Shown piece by piece: positions 6,860 through 14,704 of a DNA stretch of 64,000 nucleotides. A program made the position numbers and the translations under genes. The notes under the pieces were generated by a model that saw nothing but the letters and a program-made list of their open reading frames with translations, was not told the DNA's origin and did not search any database. The number at the start of each line of letters is the position of its first letter. The stretch's first letter is position 1. This stretch comes from Pseudomonadota bacterium (GTDB lineage: Bacteria; Pseudomonadota; Gammaproteobacteria; Burkholderiales; Burkholderiaceae_C): NCBI GenBank assembly GCA_021819435.1, contig JAKARB010000005.1, forward strand, positions 243,874-307,873, given 5' to 3'.

Positions 6860-8044
6860 GTGAACGGCCCCACTACCTTTCAGACGCCACTTTTTTGCTC
6901 AAACAGCGCGCCACGCGGTGCTTTCGACTTCCTGATCGTTGGTGCAGGCTTTGCCGGTGCCGTGCTGGCTGAACGACTGGCCAATGAACTGAATCAGCGG
7001 GTGCTCATCGTCGAGCGCCGGCCTCACATCGGGGGCAACGCTTTTGACAGGCATGATGAACACGGCATCTTGGTCCATCCATATGGACCGCACATCTTTC
7101 ACACCAATTCGACCGACGTGTTCGAGTACCTCTCCAGGTTCACGAAATGGCGTCCTTACGAACACCGCGTGAAAGCCAGCGTTGAGGGGCAACTGCTGCC
7201 CATCCCGATCAACCTGGACACGATCAACAGGTTGTACGGTCTCAGCCTCAGCAGCCGAGAGCTGGAAGCATTCTTTGCGCAACAGGCCGAGCCGAAGCCG
7301 ACCGTGCGAACCGCCGAAGAGGCCGTCGTGAGCAAGGTCGGTCGAGACCTCTACGACAAGTTCTTTCGTGGCTACACGCGCAAGCAGTGGGGCCGAGACC
7401 CCTCTCAGCTCGACGCCAGCGTCACGGCCCGCGTGCCTACCCGGATCAATCGCGACGACCGCTATTTCACCGACATCCACCAGGCCATGCCGCAGGATGG
7501 CTACACCCGGATGTTCGAGCGCATGCTCGACAGCCCGAACATCAAGCTCATGCTCAACACCGATTACCGGGAGATCGAGCACTTGCTTCCGTGGCGGCAC
7601 ATGATCTACACCGGGCCGATCGATGCGTTCTTCGACCACCGCTTCGGTGCCCTGCCCTATCGCAGCATCCGCTTCGAACATGTGACCCATCACCAAGAGC
7701 GCTTCCAGGAGGTGGGGACCATCAACTACCCCAACGAACACGCTTACACGCGCGTCACCGAGTTCAAACACCTCACCGGGCAGAGGCATCCATGGACATC
7801 CCTGGTGTATGAGCACCCGACTGCGGAAGGCGACCCATATTACCCGGTGCCCTGCCCTGAGAACACGGCGCTTTATCGCCGCTATCGGGACGAGGCGGAG
7901 AAGCTGCCGAATGTGACGTTCGTGGGGCGGCTGGCCAGCTACCAGTACTACAACATGGATCAGGTGGTTGCTCAGGCCCTCAAGGTGTTCAGGACCTTGT
8001 CCGAGCGGATTTTGCTGACACGTGCTGACCACATGCCTTCTTGA
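6860..8044 (+). CDS. glf: UDP-galactopyranose mutase
   Basis: A 394-residue flavoenzyme that converts UDP-galactopyranose to UDP-galactofuranose, the donor for galactofuranose in surface glycans. The FAD-binding Rossmann motif is near the N-terminus (DFLIVGAGFAGAVLAERLA, about residues 23-41), followed by VHPYGPHIFHTN and the conserved FFRGYTRKQWG region, with the usual C-terminal block (NYPNEHAYTRVTEFKHLTGQ). The GTG at 6860 is chosen because GGAG lies 5 bases before it and it follows the sigma-54 promoter; an ATG at 6785 lies upstream of the promoter. Length and motifs are normal. It supplies the sugar donor for the glycosyltransferases further right. Confidence 0.95.
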   Translation: MNGPTTFQTPLFCSNSAPRGAFDFLIVGAGFAGAVLAERLANELNQRVLIVERRPHIGGNAFDRHDEHGILVHPYGPHIFHTNSTDVFEYLSRFTKWRPYEHRVKASVEGQLLPIPINLDTINRLYGLSLSSRELEAFFAQQAEPKPTVRTAEEAVVSKVGRDLYDKFFRGYTRKQWGRDPSQLDASVTARVPTRINRDDRYFTDIHQAMPQDGYTRMFERMLDSPNIKLMLNTDYREIEHLLPWRHMIYTGPIDAFFDHRFGALPYRSIRFEHVTHHQERFQEVGTINYPNEHAYTRVTEFKHLTGQRHPWTSLVYEHPTAEGDPYYPVPCPENTALYRRYRDEAEKLPNVTFVGRLASYQYYNMDQVVAQALKVFRTLSERILLTRADHMPS

Positions 8045-8046
8045 CC

Positions 8047-8061
8047 GGCATGCGGGTTGCC
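8047..8061 (+). promoter_or_regulatory. Sigma-54 promoter of the PEP-CTERM gene
   Basis: GGCATGCGGGTTGCC matches the -24/-12 consensus exactly. It begins 3 bases after the glf stop; predicted transcription start is near 8072, 37 bases before the PEP-CTERM start codon. Confidence 0.8.
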
Positions 8062-8108
8062 CCAAGTGTTGCGGACTCGATGTGGGTCCATTTTTCATGG
8101 AGTCAGCA

Positions 8109-8624
8109 ATGCAAATCAAGCACACATTCATCGGGCCACTGGTGGCTGCAACGGCCGGCCTTTCGCCCAACTTGCAAGCCAAAGAGGTGACATGGGACAC
8201 CCACGATGCCATCGAGGTCGGAGTGGGCGTGGCCAACCCTGGAGCGATCGATGACACCTACGTCTTCACCCTGATCGATCCGGCCGTTTTGTACGCCTCT
8301 GCCGTGGCCAACAACCTGAACTCGACGTTCGACGTCACCGATGGCAAGGTCTCTTTGATGAGGGAAGGCGGTAATGGTGCGGCAGACCAGTTGATCGCCG
8401 ATTTCGCTTTCGACGGCACCTCCGGCGATCTCACCAAAAACTTCGGGCAACTGGCTGCGGGTGATTACTTCTATCGCATCTCCGGTGCGGCAGCAGGGCG
8501 AACGGGCGGCGTCTACTCAATCACATCAGAAGTGGTGCCGGTGCCCGAGCCTGCCACAGCTGCGATGGCGTCGGCTGCGGCCTTGCTTCTGCTGGCGTTG
8601 GGGAGCCGTCGCAACCGGGATTGA
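8109..8624 (+). CDS. PEP-CTERM sorted exported protein
   Basis: A 171-residue secreted protein. Residues 1-24 form a signal peptide (ending LQAKE region). The middle is a beta-rich domain with few charges that resembles other PEP-CTERM substrates. The C-terminus has the full sorting signal: VPVPEPATAA, a hydrophobic helix (MASAAALLLLALG) and a basic end SRRNRD, recognised by exosortase and its partner. GGAG lies 6 bases before the ATG at 8109; an ATG at 8097 is possible. No exosortase gene is in the window. Such proteins are known in EPS-producing, biofilm or floc-forming Gram-negatives. Confidence 0.9.
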   Translation: MQIKHTFIGPLVAATAGLSPNLQAKEVTWDTHDAIEVGVGVANPGAIDDTYVFTLIDPAVLYASAVANNLNSTFDVTDGKVSLMREGGNGAADQLIADFAFDGTSGDLTKNFGQLAAGDYFYRISGAAAGRTGGVYSITSEVVPVPEPATAAMASAAALLLLALGSRRNRD

Positions 8625-8645
8625 TCAGGCCTGGGCGCTGGACTC

Positions 8646-8660
8646 GGAATGGCGATTGCT
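8646..8660 (+). promoter_or_regulatory. Sigma-54 promoter of the DUF883-YqjE-like operon
   Basis: GGAATGGCGATTGCT: GG and GC are correctly spaced and TTGC is intact; the third base is A instead of C. Predicted transcription start is near 8671, 58 bases before the DUF883 gene. Confidence 0.65.
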
Positions 8661-8728
8661 GGGGCGCTGATGCGCAGGCGGTGATCGCCTGATCAGCCAC
8701 CGAGCCCGTTCAGAAAGGAAGATAAACC

Positions 8729-9046
8729 ATGGACACCCCCGAATTCCCCATCGGCACCCAGCCGGCCCCCTCGCACGAGCGGCTCCGCGCGGTTGATCGC
8801 ACGGCGAACGCGGCGCACTCCGCCATCGACCGCGTCGCCAACAAAACCGATCAGACCTTGCGCCAGGTCCGCAGCATGGCCGCTCAAGCTAAGCAACGCT
8901 TTCAAACGGGTTGCAAGAATTACAGCGAATGGGAAGACAAATTCGTTGAAAACACCCGCGAGCGCATCCGATCCAAGCCCCTGACCGCCGTGGCCATCGG
9001 GCTGGCGGTGGGTTTGCTGATTGGGCGCAGCAAGCGCTCGCGATGA
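8729..9046 (+). CDS. DUF883 (ElaB/YqjD-like) membrane-anchored protein
   Basis: A 105-residue protein. A polar N-terminus is followed by a long helical region (DRTANAAHSAIDRVANKTDQTLRQVRSMAAQAKQRF) and one C-terminal membrane helix (AVAIGLAVGLLIG) with a basic tail SKRSR. This matches the ElaB/YqjD/DUF883 family; E. coli YqjD is an inner-membrane, stationary-phase protein that binds ribosomes. Its stop overlaps the next ATG (ATGA at 9043), giving the gene order also seen in E. coli yqjD-yqjE-yqjK. A second family member lies at 41693-41998. Confidence 0.85.
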   Translation: MDTPEFPIGTQPAPSHERLRAVDRTANAAHSAIDRVANKTDQTLRQVRSMAAQAKQRFQTGCKNYSEWEDKFVENTRERIRSKPLTAVAIGLAVGLLIGRSKRSR

Positions 9047-9474
9047 GCTCGGCCAGCCGCCCTCCTCAGGGCGAAGAAAGCGAGCCGCCCCAACCCGAGG
9101 CGAAGGCGCCTGAGGCAGCCCCGCCATCTCTGACCGAGACGCTGGCGGGGCTGTTGGCGGCCACACTGGCGCGCTACCAAGCACGGCTGGAGTTACTGAG
9201 CCTGGATGTGCGGCGTGCCGTCCTTTCTCTTGGGCACCTCATCTTGCTGTCCCTGGTCTGTGCATTCTTGTTGTGGACCGCATGGTTCATGGCGATGGCC
9301 GGCCTGGTTTGTCTCATCGAGCATCTGACGGGCACCTACGCATGGGGCATCCTGGTGGTGATCGTGCTGAACTTGGCGTTGATGGCGTGGCTCTGGCAGC
9401 GCGCCATCCGCCTCACGCATCACCTCACCTTGCCTGCGGTGCGGGCTCACATCCTGGGTGGCCGCCATGAATGA
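9043..9474 (+). CDS. YqjE-like phage-holin-superfamily membrane protein
   Basis: A 143-residue protein with a Pro/Glu-rich N-terminus of about 35 residues, an amphipathic stretch (ATLARYQARLELLSLDVRR), and two transmembrane helices at about residues 61-86 and 99-120. This is the layout of the YqjE / Phage_holin_3_6 family found next to DUF883 genes. Start overlaps the upstream stop and its stop overlaps the next start by 8 bases, so three genes are translated as a unit. Confidence 0.8.
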   Translation: MSSASRPPQGEESEPPQPEAKAPEAAPPSLTETLAGLLAATLARYQARLELLSLDVRRAVLSLGHLILLSLVCAFLLWTAWFMAMAGLVCLIEHLTGTYAWGILVVIVLNLALMAWLWQRAIRLTHHLTLPAVRAHILGGRHE

Positions 9475-9901
9475 ACTGCGTCGCCTCAGCAAAGAGATGA
9501 GCACGGTGCTCGACAAAATGCGAGCAGCCGACGCGCTGGCCGCTGAGAACTGGCAGCGCTTGCGCACACGACATGGCTGGGCTTTCGTTGCCACCTTGGG
9601 ATTGGGTGCTGGCTTGGCCGCTTGGTGGCGGTGGCGGCAACGCGATGCAGCACAAGCCCGAGGGCCTGGCGGCGCGCAAGACGAAAACGCCAGTTCGGCA
9701 ACGGGGGCGGATGGTAGGCCTCCATCAACTCCCCTTTGGCGATCCTTGGCGCTGACTTTGCTACCCGTGCTGCTGCCTCGCATCGCGATGCGGTTCGTGC
9801 CTCTGCCCTGGCGTCATGTGGTCAGTCATCCCCTGCTCCATCGTCTGTTGAAATCGTTGGTGAGCAAGGGGGCGGACGCCATCAAAAAGGGCGCTCGTTG
9901 A
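9467..9901 (+). CDS. YqjK-position membrane protein of unknown function
   Basis: A 144-residue protein starting MNELRRLSKEMSTVLDKMRAADALAAENWQRL. A helical N-terminus is followed by a membrane segment near residues 38-53 (GWAFVATLGLGAGLAAWW), a disordered Gly/Ala/Ser linker and a second hydrophobic region near residues 92-105 (LALTLLPVLLPRIAM). The position, third in the DUF883-YqjE operon, matches YqjK, but sequence likeness is too weak to name it so. Start overlaps the previous gene by 8 bases. Confidence 0.7.
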   Translation: MNELRRLSKEMSTVLDKMRAADALAAENWQRLRTRHGWAFVATLGLGAGLAAWWRWRQRDAAQARGPGGAQDENASSATGADGRPPSTPLWRSLALTLLPVLLPRIAMRFVPLPWRHVVSHPLLHRLLKSLVSKGADAIKKGAR

Positions 9902-9908
9902 GCGCCCT
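9884..9908 (-). terminator. Intrinsic terminator for the leftward Gln-rich gene
   Basis: An 8-bp perfect stem AGGGCGCT/AGCGCCCT with a 5-base loop (9888-9908), followed on the minus strand by a TTTTT run (complement of 9884-9888). It overlaps the stop codon of the rightward operon and may slow transcription both ways, but only the minus side has the U-tract. Confidence 0.65.
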
Positions 9909-9991
9909 GTGAAATGCAGTCAGGAGAGCCAGCCCGCTGGCCGAAGTTCGTCAACTGTCACCAGTTGCACCCTCCCATGGAGCATCCGTCG

Positions 9992-10234
9992 TCATTGTTG
10001 TTCCTGGGCGTCTTCGCCACCGATCTGCTGTTGCGGCTGACGTTGACGTTGATCGTTGCCGCCTTGCTGACCGCCCGACGACGATTTGCCCATGTCTTGC
10101 TGTTGCTGGCCCGTCTGCTGGCTTTTTTGGCCTTGTTGGCCCTGTTGGCCAGGCTGACCAGAAGAGCCCGTGCCGCTGGATTGACCGCCGGAAATGTTGT
10201 TCTGGTTCTGGGTGGAATCGTTTTGCTGTTTCAT
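9992..10234 (-). CDS. Small Gln/Gly/Ser-rich disordered protein
   Basis: An 80-residue, very hydrophilic protein without hydrophobic segments. It is dominated by Gln (runs such as GQPGQQGQQGQ and RQRQPQQQ), Gly and Ser, with no Cys or Trp, so it should be disordered. Such composition recalls hydrophilins and other desiccation or stress proteins, but no domain is recognised. The ATG at 10234 is fixed by the sigma-54 promoter at 10286-10299 and the terminator at 9884-9908 bounds it, so it is probably a single-gene unit. Confidence 0.65.
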   Translation of the reverse strand: MKQQNDSTQNQNNISGGQSSGTGSSGQPGQQGQQGQKSQQTGQQQQDMGKSSSGGQQGGNDQRQRQPQQQIGGEDAQEQQ

Positions 10235-10285
10235 GATGGCTCCTGTTTCAGTGAAGTTTTGCGCTCGAAGGCGCATGGTTGATGG

Positions 10286-10299
10286 GCAAGGGGCGTACC
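10286..10299 (-). promoter_or_regulatory. Sigma-54 promoter of the Gln-rich protein gene
   Basis: On the minus strand the sequence reads GGTACGCCCCTTGC, with correct GG-N10-GC spacing and intact TTGC. Predicted transcription start is near 10274, about 40 bases before the ATG at 10234. Confidence 0.65.
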
Positions 10300-10323
10300 C
10301 AATGCCTTGCTGAAGGCCGTGCT

Positions 10324-11076
10324 TCACTCGCCGGCCTTGCGCACGCTGCGCAGATCCTGCGCGGTGCTGAGGTGATGCTTCAAGGTGGGCAAGGTGTTTT
10401 GCACGAAGAGCTTGAGTTCCGGGTCCTGGATCTCCTTCTGGGCCGATTCGAACAACTGGATGTCCTTCTGGTGGTCACGGATGCCCACGGTTTCGATGAA
10501 CTGCTTGTCGAAGGCGGCGCCCTTGGCCTGACTCAGTTTGTCGATGGCGGCCTGCTTGTCCGGCGGGATGTTGGCGGGAACGCTCATGCGACCATTCGCC
10601 AGTTGCTGCAATTTGTCGTTGGCTTGGCGATGGTCGTTGAGCAGTTGGTCTGCCATGCGCTTCGTTGCATCGTTCTGGGCTCTGTCTGCAGCGAGCGAAG
10701 CCACGGCCACTTCGTAAAGACCCGCCTCGACAGCCTGGCGCACGAAACGCTGTTCCGTTTCGCTCAACGGCTTGAGCGCGCCTGCCCCGGCAGCCGGGCT
10801 GGAAAGCGTTTCATCGAGGCGGCCATCAGGCAGCGCCGTGCCCGTGTTGCTGCCGACGACCGCACCGTTGCTGGTGACGCCAGGCACACTGGCACCGCCG
10901 TCCATGCCGGCACTCTGCTCTGAAGCCGACCCCAGCACCAAGCCGCTTCCTCCGGCTTCGGAACTCGACATCGAAACGGGCGGGGTGACGTTCTGCCTCC
11001 TGTCGCAAGCTGACAGCAGTGGGATGCCCAATGCAAGGGCCCATGCGATGGCGCGAAGGGGATGTGGTGTTGCCAT
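10324..11076 (-). CDS. DUF4142 lipoprotein
   Basis: A 250-residue exported protein. The signal peptide ends with the lipobox LLSAC (Cys24), so it is likely lipid-anchored, followed by a Gly/Ser-rich linker of about 75 residues. Residues 103-245 form the ferritin-like DUF4142 domain: LSETEQRFVRQAVEAGLYEVAVASLAADRA and KRMADQLLNDHRQANDKLQQLA. Family proteins are common in Burkholderiales stress and envelope islands, function unknown. It is 36 bases downstream of the hemerythrin gene and probably co-transcribed with it from the fumC promoter. Confidence 0.85.
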   Translation of the reverse strand: MATPHPLRAIAWALALGIPLLSACDRRQNVTPPVSMSSSEAGGSGLVLGSASEQSAGMDGGASVPGVTSNGAVVGSNTGTALPDGRLDETLSSPAAGAGALKPLSETEQRFVRQAVEAGLYEVAVASLAADRAQNDATKRMADQLLNDHRQANDKLQQLANGRMSVPANIPPDKQAAIDKLSQAKGAAFDKQFIETVGIRDHQKDIQLFESAQKEIQDPELKLFVQNTLPTLKHHLSTAQDLRSVRKAGE

Positions 11077-11112
11077 GATGATCTTCCTGGTTGACGAGAG
11101 ATGGGCGCCACT

Positions 11113-11694
11113 TCAATGAGGTGCGTCGCTCGATGATGGGTTCTGGCCTTCACCTTCCGCTGCGTCGGCAGGTGCAAGGCCGTGCTCGCTCATGCGCTGC
11201 TGGCGCAGTTGCTGCATGTCATCACGCAGGCTGCGCCAGTTCATGCGTGCCCTGCCGATGCCCGTGAAGATCTCGCCCTCTTCTTCCTTGACGTGGTGCT
11301 TGATGTACTCGCCCAGCACCGTGAAAGTGGCTGAATAGCGGTCATCGGAGGGCTCCATCTTTTTGAGCTGGTCAATCAGCACGTGAAAGGTCATGTGCTC
11401 GACCTCGGCTTCGTCGATCAGGCCTTCGTCAGAAAGCGCGGAACGGATGGCGGGGTAGAAGAGGTCTTCTTCCAGCTCAGCATGGATCTCCAACTCCGAG
11501 ATGGTCCGTTGGACCAGCGCTTCGCAAGCCGATTCATCTTGCTGGTCCATCTTCTCGAATTCGCGGAAGGCCTTCTTCACGCGCCGGTGATCTTCCTTGA
11601 GTTGATCGATGATCTCGTCAAGCGCGGCGGTATCGGCGCGCGATGCGGTGCGGTGCGAGGAGCTGGTGTTCGATTCAGTTCGGGTGCCAGGCAT
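11113..11694 (-). CDS. Hemerythrin HHE-domain protein
   Basis: A 193-residue protein whose residues 24-155 match the HHE cation-binding family, four helices that hold a di-iron centre: LKEDHRRVKKAFREFE, ELEIHAELEEDLFYPAI, EHMTFHVLIDQLKKM and EYIKHHVKEEEGEIF carry the expected His/Glu ligands. These proteins bind oxygen, nitric oxide or iron. The N-terminal 25 residues are Ser/Thr-rich. It lies 14 bases after fumC and 36 bases before the DUF4142 gene in one leftward operon. Confidence 0.9.
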   Translation of the reverse strand: MPGTRTESNTSSSHRTASRADTAALDEIIDQLKEDHRRVKKAFREFEKMDQQDESACEALVQRTISELEIHAELEEDLFYPAIRSALSDEGLIDEAEVEHMTFHVLIDQLKKMEPSDDRYSATFTVLGEYIKHHVKEEEGEIFTGIGRARMNWRSLRDDMQQLRQQRMSEHGLAPADAAEGEGQNPSSSDAPH

Positions 11695-11708
11695 GCGTTT
11701 CTCCTGTT

Positions 11709-13115
11709 TCAGGTGTGGGGGGAACGCATCCCTTCGGCAAACGCCGTGCCGATTTCTCTTTGAAGGCGCTGAACCAGCTCCGGTTCTTCCCCGAGTTTTG
11801 CCGCAGCATCGGCGAGCGAGAGATCTTCTTCGTACGCCTTGCGCGAGATCTTCGCGGCCCTGTCATAGCCGATCTCCGGCGTCAGCGCGGTGATGCCCAT
11901 GAGCGAGCGGCTGCGGTACCACGCCAGTTTCTGCTCGTGGATTTGCATGCCCTGCAAACCGTGCTTGGTGAAGCTGCCAACGGCATCGACGAGCAGGCGC
12001 AAACTTTGCAGCAAAGTGTGCGCCATCAAGGGCTTGAATGTGTTGAGCTGAAAGTTGCCAGAGGCGCCGCACCAGCTCATGCTCACATCGTTGGCCATGA
12101 CCTGGACGCAGACCATGACCAGCATTTCGCACTGGGTGGGGTTCACCTTGCCGGGCATGATGGAGCTGCCAGGCTCGTTGGCGGGCAGGGTCAATTCGCC
12201 CAGGCCGCAACGAGGTCCTGACCCCAGCCAGCGCGTGTCGTTCGCGAGCTTCATCAAGGCCACGGCGAGCTGTTTGAGGGCCCCGTGCAGGCCCACAAGC
12301 GCGTCGTGTGCGGCGATGGCGGCGAACTTGTTTTCGGCCTCGACAAAGGGCAAGCCGAGCAATTGCGACAGGTTCAGGCAGACCTTGCGACCAAATCCTT
12401 CGGGGGCATTGAGCCCGGTTCCCACTGCCGTTCCGCCAACGGGCAAGGCCAGCACGGGCTCGCGTGCTCGCTCAATGCTTATCGCGGCCTGTTCGATCTG
12501 GGCGTCAAACGCCATCCACTCTTGCTCCACGGTCATCATCACCGCGTCTTGCAGGTGGGTGCGGCCCACTTTTTCGATGCCTCTGCCTTTCGTGGCGATG
12601 GCATGGATGGCTGTGCGCAGCCTGCTCAATGCTGGCAACAGGTCATGCGTGACGGCCATCGCTGCGGCCACCTGCAACGCGCTGGGAAAGATGTCGTTGG
12701 TGGACTGGCTGCGGTTGACTTCGTCGTTCGGATGAACCTGCCGCCACGGTGTGTTGCTGTGCGGAAGATGGCGCGATGCCAGCCGGGCCAGCACCTCGTT
12801 CATGTTCATGTTGGTCTGCGTGCCAGAGCCGGATTGCCAGATCACGAGAGGAAAGGCGTGGTCGTGTTGGCCGGACAGCACCTCGTTGCACGCATGCTGG
12901 ATGGCCTCCGACACCGCTTGATCAATGGCGCCGGATTCCGCGTTGACCTGTGCGCACACGCGTTTGAGGATGGCCAGCGCACGCAACACGCCTTCTGGCA
13001 TCTTCTCGTTGGAGACAGCGAAGTGGTGGCGCGCCAGTTCGGTCTGGGGGCCCCATGCCATGGATTTCTCGGCTTGGTCACCGCCGTGGGCTTTTGAAGA
13101 GGCGTTGGCGTTCAT
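11709..13115 (-). CDS. fumC: Fumarate hydratase, class II
   Basis: A 468-residue enzyme that interconverts fumarate and malate. It is the iron-free, oxygen-stable class II type: SGSGTQTNMNMNEV near residues 92-105, GRTHLQDA near 185, and the family signature GSSIMPGKVNP near 320. The ATG at 13115 is chosen because AGGAG lies 5 bases upstream; a GTG at 13121 is the alternative. It heads an operon with hemerythrin and DUF4142 genes behind a sigma-54 site, an unusual setting for a TCA enzyme. It may be a stress-conditional second fumarase; whether another copy exists elsewhere cannot be seen. Confidence 0.95.
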   Translation of the reverse strand: MNANASSKAHGGDQAEKSMAWGPQTELARHHFAVSNEKMPEGVLRALAILKRVCAQVNAESGAIDQAVSEAIQHACNEVLSGQHDHAFPLVIWQSGSGTQTNMNMNEVLARLASRHLPHSNTPWRQVHPNDEVNRSQSTNDIFPSALQVAAAMAVTHDLLPALSRLRTAIHAIATKGRGIEKVGRTHLQDAVMMTVEQEWMAFDAQIEQAAISIERAREPVLALPVGGTAVGTGLNAPEGFGRKVCLNLSQLLGLPFVEAENKFAAIAAHDALVGLHGALKQLAVALMKLANDTRWLGSGPRCGLGELTLPANEPGSSIMPGKVNPTQCEMLVMVCVQVMANDVSMSWCGASGNFQLNTFKPLMAHTLLQSLRLLVDAVGSFTKHGLQGMQIHEQKLAWYRSRSLMGITALTPEIGYDRAAKISRKAYEEDLSLADAAAKLGEEPELVQRLQREIGTAFAEGMRSPHT

Positions 13116-13169
13116 GGGCACTCCTGTGGTTGGACCGGGAGGGCCGCTGCATCGGCCCTCACAGCCTTC

Positions 13170-13184
13170 AGCGAACCACGTGCC
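13170..13184 (-). promoter_or_regulatory. Sigma-54 promoter of fumC-hemerythrin-DUF4142
   Basis: On the minus strand GGCACGTGGTTCGCT has the exact GG-N10-GC spacing and GGCACG; the -12 block is TCGC rather than TTGC. Predicted start near 13158, about 43 bases before fumC. Confidence 0.6.
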
Positions 13185-13212
13185 CGCCCCGCCAGGTGTG
13201 CGGCGCCAGCGC

Positions 13213-14604
13213 TCAGGCCATGGACGACTCGCTGTTGTCCGATGCGCTCAGGTCACCGGAATAGTCTTTCAGCCGGTTGTAGAGCGTCTTGAGGCTGATG
13301 CCGAGCGTGGCGGCGGTGCGCTCCTTGTGGTTGTCGAAATGCCGCAAGGTGGCCAGGATGAGGAAGCGCTCGGCTTCTGCCATCGATTGCCCGATGCGCA
13401 AGGTCACCGAGGGGGCGTCATCGAGCATGACTGGCATCGGGTTGGGGCTCATCCAGGGCGATATGACGTCCGCGTCGATCTCCGGGCCGTTGGCCATCAC
13501 GTAGCCGCGTTGAACCACGTTGCGCAACTCGCGCACATTGCCGGGCCAGCGATGCGCGCTCATGGCCTGCAAGGCCGCAGGCGTGAAAGAAGCCGCTCGG
13601 CCTTCCTTGCGGCTGATGTCGTCGAGGAAGTGTGCCGCCAACAAGGGGATGTCTTCGGTGCGATCACGCAATGGTGGCACTTGCACTGGGAACACGTTCA
13701 GGCGATAGAGCAAGTCTTCACGCAGCTTGCCTTGCGCCACAGCCTGCGCCGGGTCGCGGTTGGTCGCGGCGATGATGCGCACGTCGGTCTCGCGGTCTTG
13801 CGTGGAGCCGACCCGCATGAACATGCCTGTCTCGAGCACCCTCAGCAGCTTGACCTGCAGCTCCAGCGGCATCTCGGTGACCTCATCGAGGAACAGCGTG
13901 CCGCCGTGGGCTCGCTCGAAGAAGCCTTGGTGCGTGCGCTCGGCGCCCGTGAAGCTGCCTTTTTCGTGGCCGAAGATTTCGCTTTCGATGAGGTTGGGCG
14001 ATATCGCGCCGCAGTTCACGGCCAGGAAAGGTTGTTTGCGGCGGCGGCTGAGGTCGTGCACGGTCTTCGCGACGACTTCCTTGCCACTGCCGCTCTCGCC
14101 GGTCACGAAAACGGTGACCGAGGTAACCGCGACTTTCGCGAGCTGCTCATAAACCCGCTGCATTGGGGTCGAACGGCCCCACAGCAAGCCGAAGTTGCCA
14201 CGTTCGGCAACTGTCTCGCGCATGGAGCTCAACTCAGCCTGCAATTCGGCAGGCCGCATCAGGCGAGAGAGGATGCCCTTGAGTTGATTGATGTTGATGG
14301 GCTTGATGAGGTAGTCGGTGGCGCCATGGCGCAGGGCCTGGATCGAGGTCTCCAGGCTGGCATGGCCGGTGATGAACACCACCTCGGAATTGCTCAGCAC
14401 GTTGTTCTCGCCGATCAGTTCCATGCCGCTGCCGTCTGGCAGCATGAGGTCGAGCAGCACCAGGTCGGGCTGGTTCATCGAAAGTTGCGCGCGCGCTTCA
14501 CGCAGGCTGTGGGCGGTGGCGACAGTGAAGCCTTCGGTGGCGATCAGCGCCGCCATGATCTCCGCAGATTCGCGGTCGTCTTCCACGATCAAGGCATGGC
14601 TCAT
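13213..14604 (-). CDS. NtrC-family sigma-54-activating response regulator (orphan)
   Basis: A 463-residue activator. The receiver domain (residues 1-115) has the acidic pair D9-D10, phospho-acceptor Asp52 ([11 protein letters not shown]), and K101 region (YLIKP). The AAA+ domain has Walker A GESGSGKE, the sigma-54 contact loop written GSFTGA (a known variant of GAFTGA), Walker [10 protein letters not shown] and the R-finger region. A Fis-type HTH closes it ([21 protein letters not shown]). It is the only recognisable sigma-54 activator in the window and no histidine kinase is adjacent. The most direct inference is that it drives the many sigma-54 promoters around it. Its own upstream region lacks a sigma-54 match. 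Confidence 0.95.
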   Translation of the reverse strand: MSHALIVEDDRESAEIMAALIATEGFTVATAHSLREARAQLSMNQPDLVLLDLMLPDGSGMELIGENNVLSNSEVVFITGHASLETSIQALRHGATDYLIKPININQLKGILSRLMRPAELQAELSSMRETVAERGNFGLLWGRSTPMQRVYEQLAKVAVTSVTVFVTGESGSGKEVVAKTVHDLSRRRKQPFLAVNCGAISPNLIESEIFGHEKGSFTGAERTHQGFFERAHGGTLFLDEVTEMPLELQVKLLRVLETGMFMRVGSTQDRETDVRIIAATNRDPAQAVAQGKLREDLLYRLNVFPVQVPPLRDRTEDIPLLAAHFLDDISRKEGRAASFTPAALQAMSAHRWPGNVRELRNVVQRGYVMANGPEIDADVISPWMSPNPMPVMLDDAPSVTLRIGQSMAEAERFLILATLRHFDNHKERTAATLGISLKTLYNRLKDYSGDLSASDNSESSMA

Positions 14605-14684
14605 GAATATCTCCTGTGCGAAGCAAGCATCACGCTAGCTCAATTGGTGAGCCCATTCGTAACGAACCGCTGGCTCATTGAGGA

Positions 14685-14699
14685 GGCATCCAGTTTGCT
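14685..14699 (+). promoter_or_regulatory. Possible sigma-54 promoter near the cysteine hydrolase start
   Basis: GGCATCCAGTTTGCT fits the -24/-12 pattern with intact TTGC. However, transcription would begin near 14710, after the ATG at 14705 and one base before the ATG at 14711, so either the mRNA is leaderless or the match is accidental. Confidence 0.4.
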
Positions 14700-14704
14700 C
14701 ATTG

